Assembly (NCBI GenBank): GCA_016185205.1
Contig: JACPOA010000059.1
Span: 30,920 to 94,919 of the forward strand
Direction of reading: 5' to 3'
DNA: 64,000 nucleotides
Origin: Hyphomicrobiales bacterium
GTDB lineage: Bacteria > Pseudomonadota > Alphaproteobacteria > Rhizobiales > Xanthobacteraceae
Made by a program: the position numbers and the translations under genes. Shown piece by piece: positions 1 to 8,581 of this stretch (positions within the stretch are counted from its first letter, which is position 1; each line of letters begins with the position of its first letter). The notes below the pieces were generated by a model. It did no database searches. It was not told the DNA's origin and saw only the letters and a program-made list of their open reading frames with translations.

Positions 1-2568
1 CGCGTGGCCGACACGTTGAGAGCAGTCGCTACGTCCAAACATCCTGACATCCACCAAGACGGGCTCGAAATTCTTGCTGCACTCCCACCCGAAGAATCCG
101 CGCCGCTTGCTGATATGGCTGTCGCATGGCTAGGGCGTGAGAGCCGCTTCGGATTCATGCAAGCGCCCGAAAAGCTTCTAAAGAAACTGGCCGCAGGCAA
201 GCAGCGCGTCGCCGCGCTCAGCGTCGCTCGCGCTCTTTTGCAGCTTTGGAACGAGGGCGGCGAGATCGCGAGTCTCTATGGCCGTCATATGTACGAGCAC
301 CACTTGCCCTCGGCCATGAAGGCGTTGACCGAGGCGTGCGGCGAAGATGCGCTCCGGCTATTCATGGAATTGCTGGTTCAAGCGGCCGATATCAGCGGCA
401 AGATTCAATACGATCATTACTCATCGCGTCCCGTCACCGATGACGACATGGCGAACCACGACACTTACAATGCGCTTATTACCGCCGTGCGCCAGTCGGC
501 TGGAATGCTGATCGCGGCAAACCCTGCGCAAATGCGCAGCGTGATCGGCATACTGACCGGGAATCCGGCCAAGATTTTCGTTCGTCTTGCATTACATGTG
601 CTGGCGCAAAACCCGACGGCAGCGCCGGAATTGGCGGACGCTTATGTTCTCAATCCCGAGCTGATCGAGCAGACCTGGGCGCACCATGAATACGGGGAAC
701 TCGCGCGAGCATGGTTCCCGTCACTGTCGCCGGATAACCAGCGAGCAGTGCTGTCGGTGGTCGATGCGATGCCTGATAAGTACCGTGTTGCGTGGCGCGC
801 CCGCTTCGCGGAAAACCATAAAACACCTCCCACAGCGGAAAACGAGCGCGTGTTCTCGGCATTGACGATCAGGGATGCGCTGTGGGAATGGCGCTCAGTT
901 CTGCCGCCGGAGCGGCAAAAGGCGCTCAATGATATCGTCGCCGAACTTGGCGATCCCGACGCATGGCGTCACCAACTCTTTCCACCCGAGGAAAGCCCGC
1001 GCAGCGGCGCGGAATTTTCGACACGGCCCATATCGGAGAACGTCGCCTTTTTGCGCTCCTGGCGACCACAGGGAGATAAGCAAACTCAGACCGTCACTGC
1101 GCTCGCCCAAGAATTGCGCACAGCGGTTGGGAACGATCCGAAGGCTTTTGCCGCTAACGCCGATCAATTTATCGGCCTGAGACCGATCTATGTTCGGCGC
1201 GTGCTCGAAGGGCTTCAAAACGGCGCGAATAATGAGCGCGACTTTGATTGGAACAAGGTGCTGAAGCTCATTGAGTTCACCTACGGTCAACTCGGCCAAG
1301 TTATTGACCCCGCGACGTTGGCCGAAGGCGACGACAAGGACTGGATATGGGCATGCCACACAGCCGGTGAACTGCTGGCCGCTGGCCTTCGACGTGGTGC
1401 ATCGGGCATCGGTTTTGAACACGCTGCCTTCGTTAGGGCGCTTGTGCGCACTGCTCTCACGACCGCGCCGAACCATCCTGAGATCGAGGACTTCGAGGAT
1501 CGGTTCCGCCGTGAATCATTCTTCGGCGCGCAGGCGACTCTACGAGGCACTGCCGTCGAGCTATCCATGTTACTGATTTTCTGGCTGAGCAAGGACGCGT
1601 CAAATGCAATCGGGGCCGCGCCGCGTAATGCTCTGCAAAACCTTCCAGAAATTCGGCAAGCGCTCGAATTGCAATTAGCCGACCGCTCGGCAGATGGTCG
1701 CGTGCCGCGCGCCATCATCGGCCGCTTTCTGGGCTGGCTTTTCTATTTCGGCGAGAATTGGCTGAAGGCGCAGACGCGATCATTGTTCCCAAATGACAAT
1801 GACAGCTTGCGACGCGCTGCTTGGCGTGCCCATCTAGGCCATGACGGAGGCCCGCTCCGCAATTTTGTGGCTGAGCTTCATGACTGCTACGCAGCAGATA
1901 TCGCGCTGCTCGGAAGCGATCAGGCCGACAAGGATTTCCGCGACTTCTATCAAGATCGCTTGGCCGACTACCTTATGGTCCTGTATCTCTGGGAAGGCCT
2001 GCCGGAAGACTTGCTTGAACAATTCTGGCGCGATGCACCGGAAGGCGTTCGGCAGCATGCGATGTGGTTTGTTGGAATTCAGATCTCAAAGCCATCGTCC
2101 GAGGTGCCCGACCAGATCAAAGCGCGCGGCCGGGCCTACTGGGAACGCCGTCTCACGGAAGCAATGCAATCGAACAATCCCGACGACTTCCGAAAGGAAA
2201 TCGGAGTTATTGGCCAGTGGTGCTTCCACGGCCAGGTGGACGAAACGTGGCTATGCGAGCAACTGCTTTGCATGCTCAACGCAGGATTTGCGCCCAACGA
2301 CGCGTTCAGCGTCGTCGAATGGCTCCGCAAAATCGCGTCGCGCCATGTCGACCGCTCAGTCGAGGTCTTGAGCGCGCTTTTGCGCCATCCGCGCGTCGAT
2401 CAATGGGCTTACATGACGCAACGCGAGCCGATCCGCGCTGTGCTGAGCGATGGCCTCGCGAGGGGCGCACCCGCAACTATTCAACGGGTGCATGAGATCG
2501 TCGGCTTTCTTTCGACCCTTGGCGAAACCAGCTACCTTGATCTCGTGCGCCCTGCGGTTGCTGTATAA
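1..2568 (+). CDS. C-terminal part of a large helical-repeat protein, unknown function (partial)
   Basis: The frame is open from base 1 and no ribosome-binding site precedes the first possible start (GTG at 4), so the gene probably begins upstream of the window. About 855 residues are visible. They are mostly amphipathic helices with regularly spaced Trp/Leu/Ala, resembling HEAT/ARM-type solenoids, and I see no P-loop, nuclease or other catalytic motif. Large proteins of this kind are often the sensor or repeat half of STAND-type NTPases or other defence proteins, with the enzymatic domain at the N-terminus. That is inference from architecture and from the neighbouring phage remnant; the family is not recognised. 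Confidence 0.6.
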   Translation, partial: RVADTLRAVATSKHPDIHQDGLEILAALPPEESAPLADMAVAWLGRESRFGFMQAPEKLLKKLAAGKQRVAALSVARALLQLWNEGGEIASLYGRHMYEHHLPSAMKALTEACGEDALRLFMELLVQAADISGKIQYDHYSSRPVTDDDMANHDTYNALITAVRQSAGMLIAANPAQMRSVIGILTGNPAKIFVRLALHVLAQNPTAAPELADAYVLNPELIEQTWAHHEYGELARAWFPSLSPDNQRAVLSVVDAMPDKYRVAWRARFAENHKTPPTAENERVFSALTIRDALWEWRSVLPPERQKALNDIVAELGDPDAWRHQLFPPEESPRSGAEFSTRPISENVAFLRSWRPQGDKQTQTVTALAQELRTAVGNDPKAFAANADQFIGLRPIYVRRVLEGLQNGANNERDFDWNKVLKLIEFTYGQLGQVIDPATLAEGDDKDWIWACHTAGELLAAGLRRGASGIGFEHAAFVRALVRTALTTAPNHPEIEDFEDRFRRESFFGAQATLRGTAVELSMLLIFWLSKDASNAIGAAPRNALQNLPEIRQALELQLADRSADGRVPRAIIGRFLGWLFYFGENWLKAQTRSLFPNDNDSLRRAAWRAHLGHDGGPLRNFVAELHDCYAADIALLGSDQADKDFRDFYQDRLADYLMVLYLWEGLPEDLLEQFWRDAPEGVRQHAMWFVGIQISKPSSEVPDQIKARGRAYWERRLTEAMQSNNPDDFRKEIGVIGQWCFHGQVDETWLCEQLLCMLNAGFAPNDAFSVVEWLRKIASRHVDRSVEVLSALLRHPRVDQWAYMTQREPIRAVLSDGLARGAPATIQRVHEIVGFLSTLGETSYLDLVRPAVAV

Positions 2569-2620
2569 CCGGCCGCAAAGAGCAACCCTCCCGTCTGCCC
2601 CGATCCTTCCCACCCAATTA

Positions 2621-2652
2621 GAAAAAAGAAGCCGGCCATTCGACCGGCTTCC
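2621..2652 (-). terminator. Rho-independent terminator after the capsid gene
   Basis: On the minus strand, GAAGCCGG pairs with CCGGCTTC around a short loop and is followed by TTCTTTTTTC. It lies 26 bases beyond the capsid stop codon, as expected for the end of the phage-remnant transcript. The convergent gene on the plus strand ends at 2568. Confidence 0.8.
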
Positions 2653-2677
2653 ATGATCAGCCTTAGCTTTTCGGCGC

Positions 2678-3790
2678 TTAGTCTTCGGTCGTATATTGGC
2701 CGTAGATCAGCGCCTCAGGCCGCTTCACGGCCATGGCAAGACGTTCCTCGGCCCGCACCGTGAGCATGTTCTTGATGAAGTTGTCGCGATCCTCGGAGCT
2801 GACCAGCACCTCGGCGTCGAGGCGGTCGAACACTTGCGCCGCGATACCGAAGGCGCCGACCAGAAAATCACCTTGCGGCATTGACAGCGACGGCACCACA
2901 GGAATCGACCATGCGGCAGACGCGGCAATGCTAAACGGCCCGCTGCCGATATAGCGGCCTTGGTCGTCCTTGAGCAGCTGCATTTTTCGCCAGTCGAGAT
3001 TGTTCACGATGATGCCGGTCGCCGGCAGCTTGGCTTGCTCCGCTTGCGCGATTGCCAGCAAAAGCGTGTCGAGGCGTTGCTCGCCAGTGACCACGAACGG
3101 CGCCGAATAGGCGGTCGCCTGCGGGATCAAGCCGAGGATATGTTCGCCGGTGCCGTCGCCGAGCAAGAGCTCCAATTCTTCATTGAGCGCCAGCCCATAA
3201 CGCAGATCGCTATCGATGCTCGACTGCAGCTGCGGCGCATCGTCCATGACCTGCCGCGAGACGGGAACCCAATGCGCGATCGTGCGCACCGGCGCATCCA
3301 CTAGATCATAGGAAATCGAAGATTCTGGCTTTTGAACGCCCTCCGAAACCACGCCCGCGTTATTCGTAAAGCCGGTCTGCCTGACGAATTGAATCAGGTT
3401 CGAACCGGTGCGGCCAGGCGCGAGTAAACTTCGCACCACTAGACGCTGACGCGGCAAACCGACGATTTCAGCCTGACGGTCCGGCGCCACCAATGCGCCG
3501 CCGGAATCGGGAACGCTGGTGAGTGCGGCTTGCGGCAAACTGATTTTCACCGTGCCGTGGTGACCCATCGCGCCGACGAAATTCTTGTAGCCGTCGCTTT
3601 CGATGACGGCCTTGCCCCATGAATTCGGGGCAGGGGCACCGCCAGCGCCGCCACGGCGGGCGAGCTTTTGCTCGACATCCCGCAAACGCGTGCCGATTTC
3701 GCCCGTCGAGGCTGCATTTTTTTCGTGTAACGCGACTACGGCTTTGTGCTGTTCGCCGATCGTCCTCAGCACGTCTTCCATCGTGGCCAT
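2678..3790 (-). CDS. Phage major capsid protein, HK97 fold
   Basis: This 370-residue protein has the HK97 gp5-type layout. A charged, helical N-terminal delta/scaffold segment (about residues 1-50, containing RLRDVEQKL) is followed by the capsid domain, with the characteristic region near residues 125-240 (GSNLIQFVRQTGF, AHWVPVSRQVMDDAPQL, a Glu/Leu-rich helix before LLGDGTGEHILG). Length is close to the usual 380-400. It lies 10 bases downstream of the ClpP-like head protease, the normal protease-capsid order in HK97-type phages. The delta domain would be removed by that protease. The gene looks intact, and a terminator follows it. Confidence 0.93.
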   Translation of the reverse strand: MATMEDVLRTIGEQHKAVVALHEKNAASTGEIGTRLRDVEQKLARRGGAGGAPAPNSWGKAVIESDGYKNFVGAMGHHGTVKISLPQAALTSVPDSGGALVAPDRQAEIVGLPRQRLVVRSLLAPGRTGSNLIQFVRQTGFTNNAGVVSEGVQKPESSISYDLVDAPVRTIAHWVPVSRQVMDDAPQLQSSIDSDLRYGLALNEELELLLGDGTGEHILGLIPQATAYSAPFVVTGEQRLDTLLLAIAQAEQAKLPATGIIVNNLDWRKMQLLKDDQGRYIGSGPFSIAASAAWSIPVVPSLSMPQGDFLVGAFGIAAQVFDRLDAEVLVSSEDRDNFIKNMLTVRAEERLAMAVKRPEALIYGQYTTED

Positions 3791-3800
3791 GATTTTTCTC

Positions 3801-4610
3801 CTATCTCAGGGCTTTGATTTCGTCGGTATTTGCGGCAAGCCGCGCGATAATCTGATCCAGATCGGTCGCTTCGCCGGCGGCGCCAGCCAATGCCGGCCAG
3901 CCACCGGCCGCAAGGCGCGCGGCGGCAGCGCGAGCAAATCCCATGCCGCGCAGCTGTGTCTCAAATTCAATTTTGCTGTGAGCCGCCGCGGATTCGAGCC
4001 TGCGCGGCTGCGGCGCCGCGTCTTGCGCAAGCAGCGCATCGGCAAAGCCGAGGTTTAATGCCTCGTCTGAAGGCAGATAAGTTTCGGCCGCCATCATCGC
4101 CGTGATTTGATCGAGTGGCAGCCCGGTGCGGGCGGCGTAGGTTTTCGCCATTGCAGCGTCGAGCTTTTCGAGGAAGTCGGCGGCATCGATCATCAGAGCC
4201 GCATCGCCCATCGCGATCGATTTCGCGCGGTGGATCATGATATCGGCGTTGCGCGCCATTTCGATTCGGTTACCCGCCATCGCGATGATCGACGCGGCCG
4301 ACGCGGCGATGCCCAGGACTTGAACCGTGACCGGCTGCGGGTGCTGGCGAAACAGATTGTAAATCGCGATACCTTCGTAATAGTCGCCGCCAGGTGAATT
4401 GATCTGCGCCGTGAGCGGCCGATTACCAATTGCCCGCAAGGCGCCGGCAATTCGCTGCGCCGTCACGTCCAGGCCGATGACGGCAAAAATTGAAATCGTC
4501 GGTGTGCTACTATCCGCGTTCACCGCGAACACAGGGTCGGCGATGGCTTGAACATCGAAGCGCAAGCCCTTCGGCGCACGCGGCAGCTTGATCTCGGGAA
4601 GATTTTCCAT
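3801..4610 (-). CDS. Phage head maturation protease, ClpP-like (S14/S49 type)
   Basis: The 269-residue protein carries the ClpP-type core. NSPGG at about 71-75 forms the oxyanion strand, GIAASAAS at about 100-107 holds the likely nucleophile Ser104, and IMIHRAK at about 125-130 supplies His127. In HK97-like phages this enzyme cleaves the capsid delta domain during prohead maturation. It is followed directly by the capsid gene. The portal and terminase genes normally found upstream are absent: only a 74-codon gene and non-coding sequence lie there. This suggests deletion, or a satellite that borrows those parts from a helper. Confidence 0.92.
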   Translation of the reverse strand: MENLPEIKLPRAPKGLRFDVQAIADPVFAVNADSSTPTISIFAVIGLDVTAQRIAGALRAIGNRPLTAQINSPGGDYYEGIAIYNLFRQHPQPVTVQVLGIAASAASIIAMAGNRIEMARNADIMIHRAKSIAMGDAALMIDAADFLEKLDAAMAKTYAARTGLPLDQITAMMAAETYLPSDEALNLGFADALLAQDAAPQPRRLESAAAHSKIEFETQLRGMGFARAAAARLAAGGWPALAGAAGEATDLDQIIARLAANTDEIKALR

Positions 4611-4755
4611 GCCACACCTTCAGCGCTTCAAAGCGAGAGCCGCTTGCGGCTCGATCTGCTTCGCGGTTCGGTGTGGTGGCCGATTCCTGAAGGTAGGCGT
4701 GTCCCGGTGTGGAGGCCAGCGACAATTCGAGCCGTAATCTGATTCGCTGCGCATT

Positions 4756-4980
4756 TCAATGCCTCGGTTGTTCGTCACGCTCGGCAGATGCAAAAATTGT
4801 CATCGCGAGCAGATACAAAATTCCCGCCGTCCGCTTTCCGCCGACCACATCGCTCGCGAGGCCTGCACCAACCGCCAGGGCCGCATCCGCGATCACGCCT
4901 GCATCGAATCCGTCCGACACGAGCCGATTCACCACGGCCAGAATTTCCTTTTCCGCTTTGCCCATCTGTTTCGAACTCAT
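4756..4980 (-). CDS. Small hypothetical protein of the phage remnant
   Basis: A 74-residue frame on the same strand as, and 145 bases upstream of, the head protease. The predicted protein has an acidic/lysine start (MSSKQMGKAEKEIL), a long helix, and a hydrophobic Gly/Ala stretch (AALAVGAGLASDVV) ending in LLAMTIFASA. This could be one or two short membrane-active helices, but it is not a recognisable holin. Composition resembles a real protein better than the overlapping frames do. Family not recognised. Confidence 0.5.
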   Translation of the reverse strand: MSSKQMGKAEKEILAVVNRLVSDGFDAGVIADAALAVGAGLASDVVGGKRTAGILYLLAMTIFASAERDEQPRH

Positions 4981-5821
4981 CGTGCGGCCTCCGATTTGGA
5001 TGATTGATCACTTGTGCTCATGCTGAAACTCGATCACGGGTGAAAAAAAAGATTTTCGGATTTCGCGGAATTCCGCGGAGGGTTACCCAACCGGTTAAGG
5101 CGGGCGCCTTTCCGAACTTTTGGACCCCCCACCCCCTGCCTTCGCCACGAAAGGGAGTGCCCGGAACAGCTGCATTCCTGCCAGTGCATCGCGCTGTCGT
5201 GGCAAATAGCGCAGGCCGCCGCGCATGGCCGCTTAGCCCGATCATCGTCTCGCGGGATGGACACACACCGCGCCTCTCTTGCGATCGGCACTGCGATGCA
5301 GCGCTGGGCGCGGGCAGGCCTTCGCCACAGCGCTGGGCGAGTGGTGCGCGGCTGTGGATAACCAACGTCAAATCCAAACCGCGTCAGAAATTCGCGCGGC
5401 CATTTCTCAAGGCGACATGCACCAAGCGCTGACCGCGAGCACCACTTAGCAACGGGCATGCGCCGCGTGGTGTCCTGCCCCCCGGCTGGTGCCACGCGCT
5501 GCTTGCAATCATGCCCGATCCGATCAGTCTGCATGCGCATCATGCCTTCGTCCCCGTCGCCTGCGATAAACCGGCCAATTGGCCGGTTTTCCGTCATGGG
5601 AAGTTATGGGAAAGCTGAAATCGAAGATTAAAACCTTCCCGGTTCGCATTTACGCAATCGAAACAAGAGCTTGTTTTTTCTATGGGAAGGTTTGGAAAGT
5701 TACGAAGGTTTTCCTTACGTGCATTATGTCTCTCTGCGCTTTTTAGAACTCCCTCGCGCGCGCATGACGTATGACGGAAAAACCCTCCCAACCTTCCCAC
5801 GCCTTCCCGAACGCAACGCAA
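4981..5821. other. Phage-remnant intergenic region without a convincing gene
   Basis: About 840 bases lie between the 74-codon gene and the primase-like gene. Several frames are open by chance (119 and 187 codons on the minus strand, 142 on the plus strand), but their products are rich in Arg, Cys and Ser, overlap one another and match no family I know. The region holds a 22-base palindrome at 5568-5589 and a cluster of AACCTTCCC motifs from 5632 onward. It may be a decayed nuclease or terminase segment, or a replication/control region. Confidence 0.5.
5568..5589. terminator. 22-base perfect palindrome, possible bidirectional terminator
   Basis: AAACCGGCC and GGCCGGTTT flank a central AATT and form a 9-bp stem with A and T runs on either side, so the hairpin has a U-tract in both transcription directions. 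It could equally be a protein-binding site. It separates the primase-like gene from the structural genes of the phage remnant. Confidence 0.5.
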
Positions 5822-5866
5822 TCAAACGGTTACGCGACCGCTAACCTTCCCATTTCCGGGAAGGTG
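5632..5866. repeat. Cluster of AACCTTCCC motifs in both orientations
   Basis: AACCTTCCC occurs at 5632-5640, 5790-5798 and 5843-5851. The complement form GGGAAGG(T/TT) occurs at 5684-5692 and 5858-5865, with weaker variants between them. Five copies in 235 bases next to a primase-like gene resemble iterons or regulator sites; the last copies fall inside the 3' end of that gene. Confidence 0.45.
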
Positions 5867-6283
5867 GGCGGGTTTGTGAGTACCTGAAGATTCTCGCGAT
5901 GCGCCACGCACTGGCCGCAGCCGCAGGCCATGCCAAAAATTCACGCTCGATTTTCGTCGATGAAAGCCCAGCTGGCGCAACGCGCAACCGAACGATGTCC
6001 AGTTCAATCGATCATCGCCGCGCGCTACCGCCCACTTGTTGTAGGAAACGAGAAGCGCATCAGCTTGCTCGTATGAATGCTGATCCTTGTCGCAACATTC
6101 GTCGATGAACTTGCGAACTGATTCTCGCGTTCCGATCAGCCGATCAACGATGAGCGGTAGCTGAGTGGCCTGCCGTGGATTAGGTGCCGCCAAAAGCTCA
6201 GAGAGCCAAACACACCGCGTCTTAAGATCGGCAGCGGCCCATGCCTTGCGCAGCCGGCCGAGTTGCGCAGAGGCGGGGCTCAT
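5822..6283 (-). CDS. Protein resembling the C-terminal DNA-binding domain of phage/plasmid primases
   Basis: A 153-residue protein, taking ATG at 6283 because it overlaps the preceding stop as ATGA; an upstream start at 6322 is possible. From about residue 55 it carries the layout of the domain that closes D5/P4-type primase-helicases: SVRKFIDECC, then a YNKWAVARGD helix, then LNWTSFGCALRQLGF, then a basic strand with WHGLRL. No primase or helicase catalytic domain is present, so it is either a standalone DNA-binding protein or the remnant of a larger primase. The last 30 residues (GNGKVSGRVTV) run into the AACCTTCCC repeat cluster. Confidence 0.6.
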   Translation of the reverse strand: MSPASAQLGRLRKAWAAADLKTRCVWLSELLAAPNPRQATQLPLIVDRLIGTRESVRKFIDECCDKDQHSYEQADALLVSYNKWAVARGDDRLNWTSFGCALRQLGFHRRKSSVNFWHGLRLRPVRGASRESSGTHKPAHLPGNGKVSGRVTV

Positions 6284-6507
6284 GGCCACGCCTCGCGCAA
6301 ACGCAAGGATACCGCGATGCAAACGGCCAATCCGCCGCCTGATCGCTGAATTCTTATTCGGTCCAAAAACTGGTTAGCCAGCGCGCCAAATAACCATTGC
6401 CGTTCTATTGGTCCGAAATGCCGACTGAAATTGGCTAACCTTTTGCGTATGTATTTGATGATTCTTTCAAAACTGATTTTTGAAGACGAACCAGCCGGGG
6501 TCGCCAA
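6280..6507 (-). CDS. Possible small protein coupled to the primase-like gene
   Basis: A 75-residue frame whose TGA overlaps the ATG of the next gene (ATGA at 6280-6283), which suggests translational coupling. The product has a basic helix (ERIIKYIRKRLANF) and no recognised domain. The DNA is more AT-rich than its surroundings and contains GTTAGCC-type repeats (6371-6380 and, inverted, 6431-6440). These could instead mark a non-coding control region, so the gene is tentative. Confidence 0.35.
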   Translation of the reverse strand: MATPAGSSSKISFERIIKYIRKRLANFSRHFGPIERQWLFGALANQFLDRIRIQRSGGGLAVCIAVSLRLREAWP

Positions 6508-6647
6508 TTCCTTTATGTTTTCTATGAGTTAGCCGGCGCCGGGCGCGCGCCTACGCACGGTTGCGAAACCCATAATTAACAAGTTTGGCACACCAATACC
6601 GTCGACGGACACCGTGCTTCCGACCACCACGAGCGCGTTCGACTGGC

Positions 6648-7907
6648 ATGACCGAAACGTCCACCCCACCGCCGAGCAACCCGGCCGACACCGCCGTCGT
6701 CGAAGCGCCGCCGCTGGCGCCGGGCGCTGCCACGCTCTGCTACGTGGTCGACGAGGAAAGCAGCATCCGGCACTTCCTCTCGCTGGTACTGCACGGCACC
6801 GGCATCGATACCATGGAATTTCCCGATGGCGCGGCGCTGCGGCAGGCGATGGAACGCCGCGTTCCCGATCTCGTATTCCACAACATCTCGCTCGAATCAG
6901 CCGACGCGATCGAGTCAGTGGTCGCGCTCGGCAAACACGGCTTTCGCGGTGCCGTGCAATTGATGAGCGCTCGCGGTGCCGCCGTGCTCGATCACGTCAA
7001 GAATATCGGCATCCAGCACAAGCTCGTCATGCTGCCGGTGCTCAAGAAGCCGTTCGAGACCGACGCGATCGTCAAGATCGTCCAGGAGCTCAAGCTCGGC
7101 ATCCCGGCCGCGGCTGCCGCCCGTATCGGCCTCGACGAGGCGCTCGACAATAAATGGATCGAATTCTGGTATCAGCCGAAAATCGATCTGCGCAAGAAAC
7201 AACTGGCCGGCGCGGAAGCCTATGCCCGCGCCCGCCATCCGCAACATGGCATTGTGTTGCCGGGCGCGTTCATGTCGGGCGCGCAGGAATCGAGCGTGAT
7301 CAAGTTGTCGGAGTTGGCGCTCGCCAGCGTGCTCAAGGCAGGCTTGAGCTTTTCCAATCTCGGCATCAATCTGCGGCTCACCGTCAACATTCCAGTCAAC
7401 GCCTTGGTCAAGCTGCCGGTCGAGGACATCGTCAGATCGCATCGCCCAAATCCCGACAAGTGGGCCGGGCTGATCATCGACGTACCGGAGGAGCAGATCG
7501 TCACCGATCTGGGACTCGCCGTCGAACTCACCAATAAGCTGGAGCGGCACAATGTGCGGCTCGCGATCGACGATTTCGGCCGCGGTTTCTCCTTTCTCGC
7601 GCGGCTCGGCGAATTGCCCTTTTCCGAACTCAAGATCGAGCGCAATTTCGTCGCCGACTGCGGCACCGACAAAGTCAATGCGCCGCTCTGCAAGACCGTG
7701 ATCGACCTCGCGCATAATTTCGGCCGCGCCGCCGTCGCCATGGGCATCGAAAAGGCCGCGGATGCCATCGCCCTGGTCAGCATGGGCTGCGACTTCGGTC
7801 AAGGCTCCCTGCTCGGACAGCCGATGCCGGAGGAGCGCTTCGTCTCGCTGCTACGTCAGCGCGCGGCCACGAAAGGGCGCAACCTGCCAGCCGCCACGGG
7901 GCGCTAG
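6648..7907 (+). CDS. Receiver-like plus degenerate EAL domain protein
   Basis: About 419 residues from ATG 6648; the frame is open further 5' but without a credible start. Residues about 30-150 look like a divergent CheY receiver (CYVVDEESSIRHFL, then LKKPFE with the conserved Lys-Pro). Residues about 165-405 are an EAL domain. The signature is GAEAYAR instead of EAL, with VNIPVNAL, DDFGRGFSF and LKIERNF recognisable. The usual EGVE motif reads MGIE, losing a catalytic Glu, and KID reads KIE. Cyclic-di-GMP hydrolysis is therefore doubtful, and a binding or protein-interaction role is more likely. The gene stands alone. Confidence 0.82.
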   Translation: MTETSTPPPSNPADTAVVEAPPLAPGAATLCYVVDEESSIRHFLSLVLHGTGIDTMEFPDGAALRQAMERRVPDLVFHNISLESADAIESVVALGKHGFRGAVQLMSARGAAVLDHVKNIGIQHKLVMLPVLKKPFETDAIVKIVQELKLGIPAAAAARIGLDEALDNKWIEFWYQPKIDLRKKQLAGAEAYARARHPQHGIVLPGAFMSGAQESSVIKLSELALASVLKAGLSFSNLGINLRLTVNIPVNALVKLPVEDIVRSHRPNPDKWAGLIIDVPEEQIVTDLGLAVELTNKLERHNVRLAIDDFGRGFSFLARLGELPFSELKIERNFVADCGTDKVNAPLCKTVIDLAHNFGRAAVAMGIEKAADAIALVSMGCDFGQGSLLGQPMPEERFVSLLRQRAATKGRNLPAATGR

Positions 7908-7945
7908 CCGGAAAATCACCCAGCCCGACCGCTGCTCTTTATTTT

Positions 7946-8056
7946 GCGCATGATCTTTTCCGACCTTCCTTCGCCCGCCGAAGCAGGCTTCGCGAAAGCG
8001 GGAAACCGGTTCCCATCCCCTATCACGTCGAGAACAAGCTTTTCGGGATCATGCGC
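7946..8056. repeat. GCGCATGATC dispersed palindrome, long form with extra insert
   Basis: It starts GCGCATGATC and ends GATCATGCGC. It has the internal module seen in the other long copies (TTCGCCCGCCGAAGCAGGC) plus about 20 extra bases near 8020-8040. It ends exactly at the stop codon of the complex I gene. Other copies lie at 13890, 33552, 52945, 55593 and 60818. Confidence 0.9.
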
Positions 8057-8362
8057 TCAGTGGGTCCAGGCGCCGCGACGGTTGAAGGCGAAATTGTCCG
8101 AATAGGACATGCCGCGCCGGCTGGCCGGCTTGGTCTCGGACAGCTGATAGGCGATGCCGTGGCGCACGCAATAGGCGACCGCCTCGTCCTTGCTGGCAAA
8201 GCGCAGGCGCAATTGCTGGCGCATGTCGCCGGACGAGGTCCACCCCATCAACGGCTCGACCTGGCGTGGTTCCTCCGGCTCGAAGTCGATCACCCAATCC
8301 TTGGTCTTGGCATGGCCGGACTGCATGGCGGTCTTGGAGGGCTGATAGATGCGCGCTGTCAT
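8057..8362 (-). CDS. Complex I accessory subunit, NDUFS4/ETC family
   Basis: A 101-residue protein from ATG 8362; an upstream in-frame extension to 8506 has no family support. It matches the ETC complex I subunit conserved region: MTARIYQPSKTAMQSG at the start, then WVIDFEPEEPR, PLMGWTSSGD, LRFASKDEAVAYC and a C-terminal NFAFNRRGAWTH. In mitochondria and alphaproteobacteria this small soluble subunit binds the peripheral arm of NADH dehydrogenase and is encoded away from the nuo operon. The stop codon abuts a dispersed palindrome that may act as a transcript end. Confidence 0.93.
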   Translation of the reverse strand: MTARIYQPSKTAMQSGHAKTKDWVIDFEPEEPRQVEPLMGWTSSGDMRQQLRLRFASKDEAVAYCVRHGIAYQLSETKPASRRGMSYSDNFAFNRRGAWTH

Positions 8363-8581
8363 GGGACGAAAACCGTTGTTGGCTGTCGACGCCCGTATAA
8401 GGCCATCGCGGGAAGCTGGCAATGTACCGCCCGCGGCAGCGGACGCATTGACATGGCGCAAACGCGGCGGCGCGGCTCTGCTACAATCCCGCAGCCGGTC
8501 TGACAATGAGGAGAAGCATCGGCCTCAAGGCCAATAGGTCGAGGTGTCTGCAACCAAATATTAGAGGGCGAGGAAACCCAT

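Noticed and set aside
5034..5597. A 187-codon minus-strand frame considered as a decayed phage HNH nuclease or small terminase.
   Set aside because: No HNH, zinc or terminase motif could be found in any frame; the product is Arg/Cys-rich and overlaps other open frames equally well.
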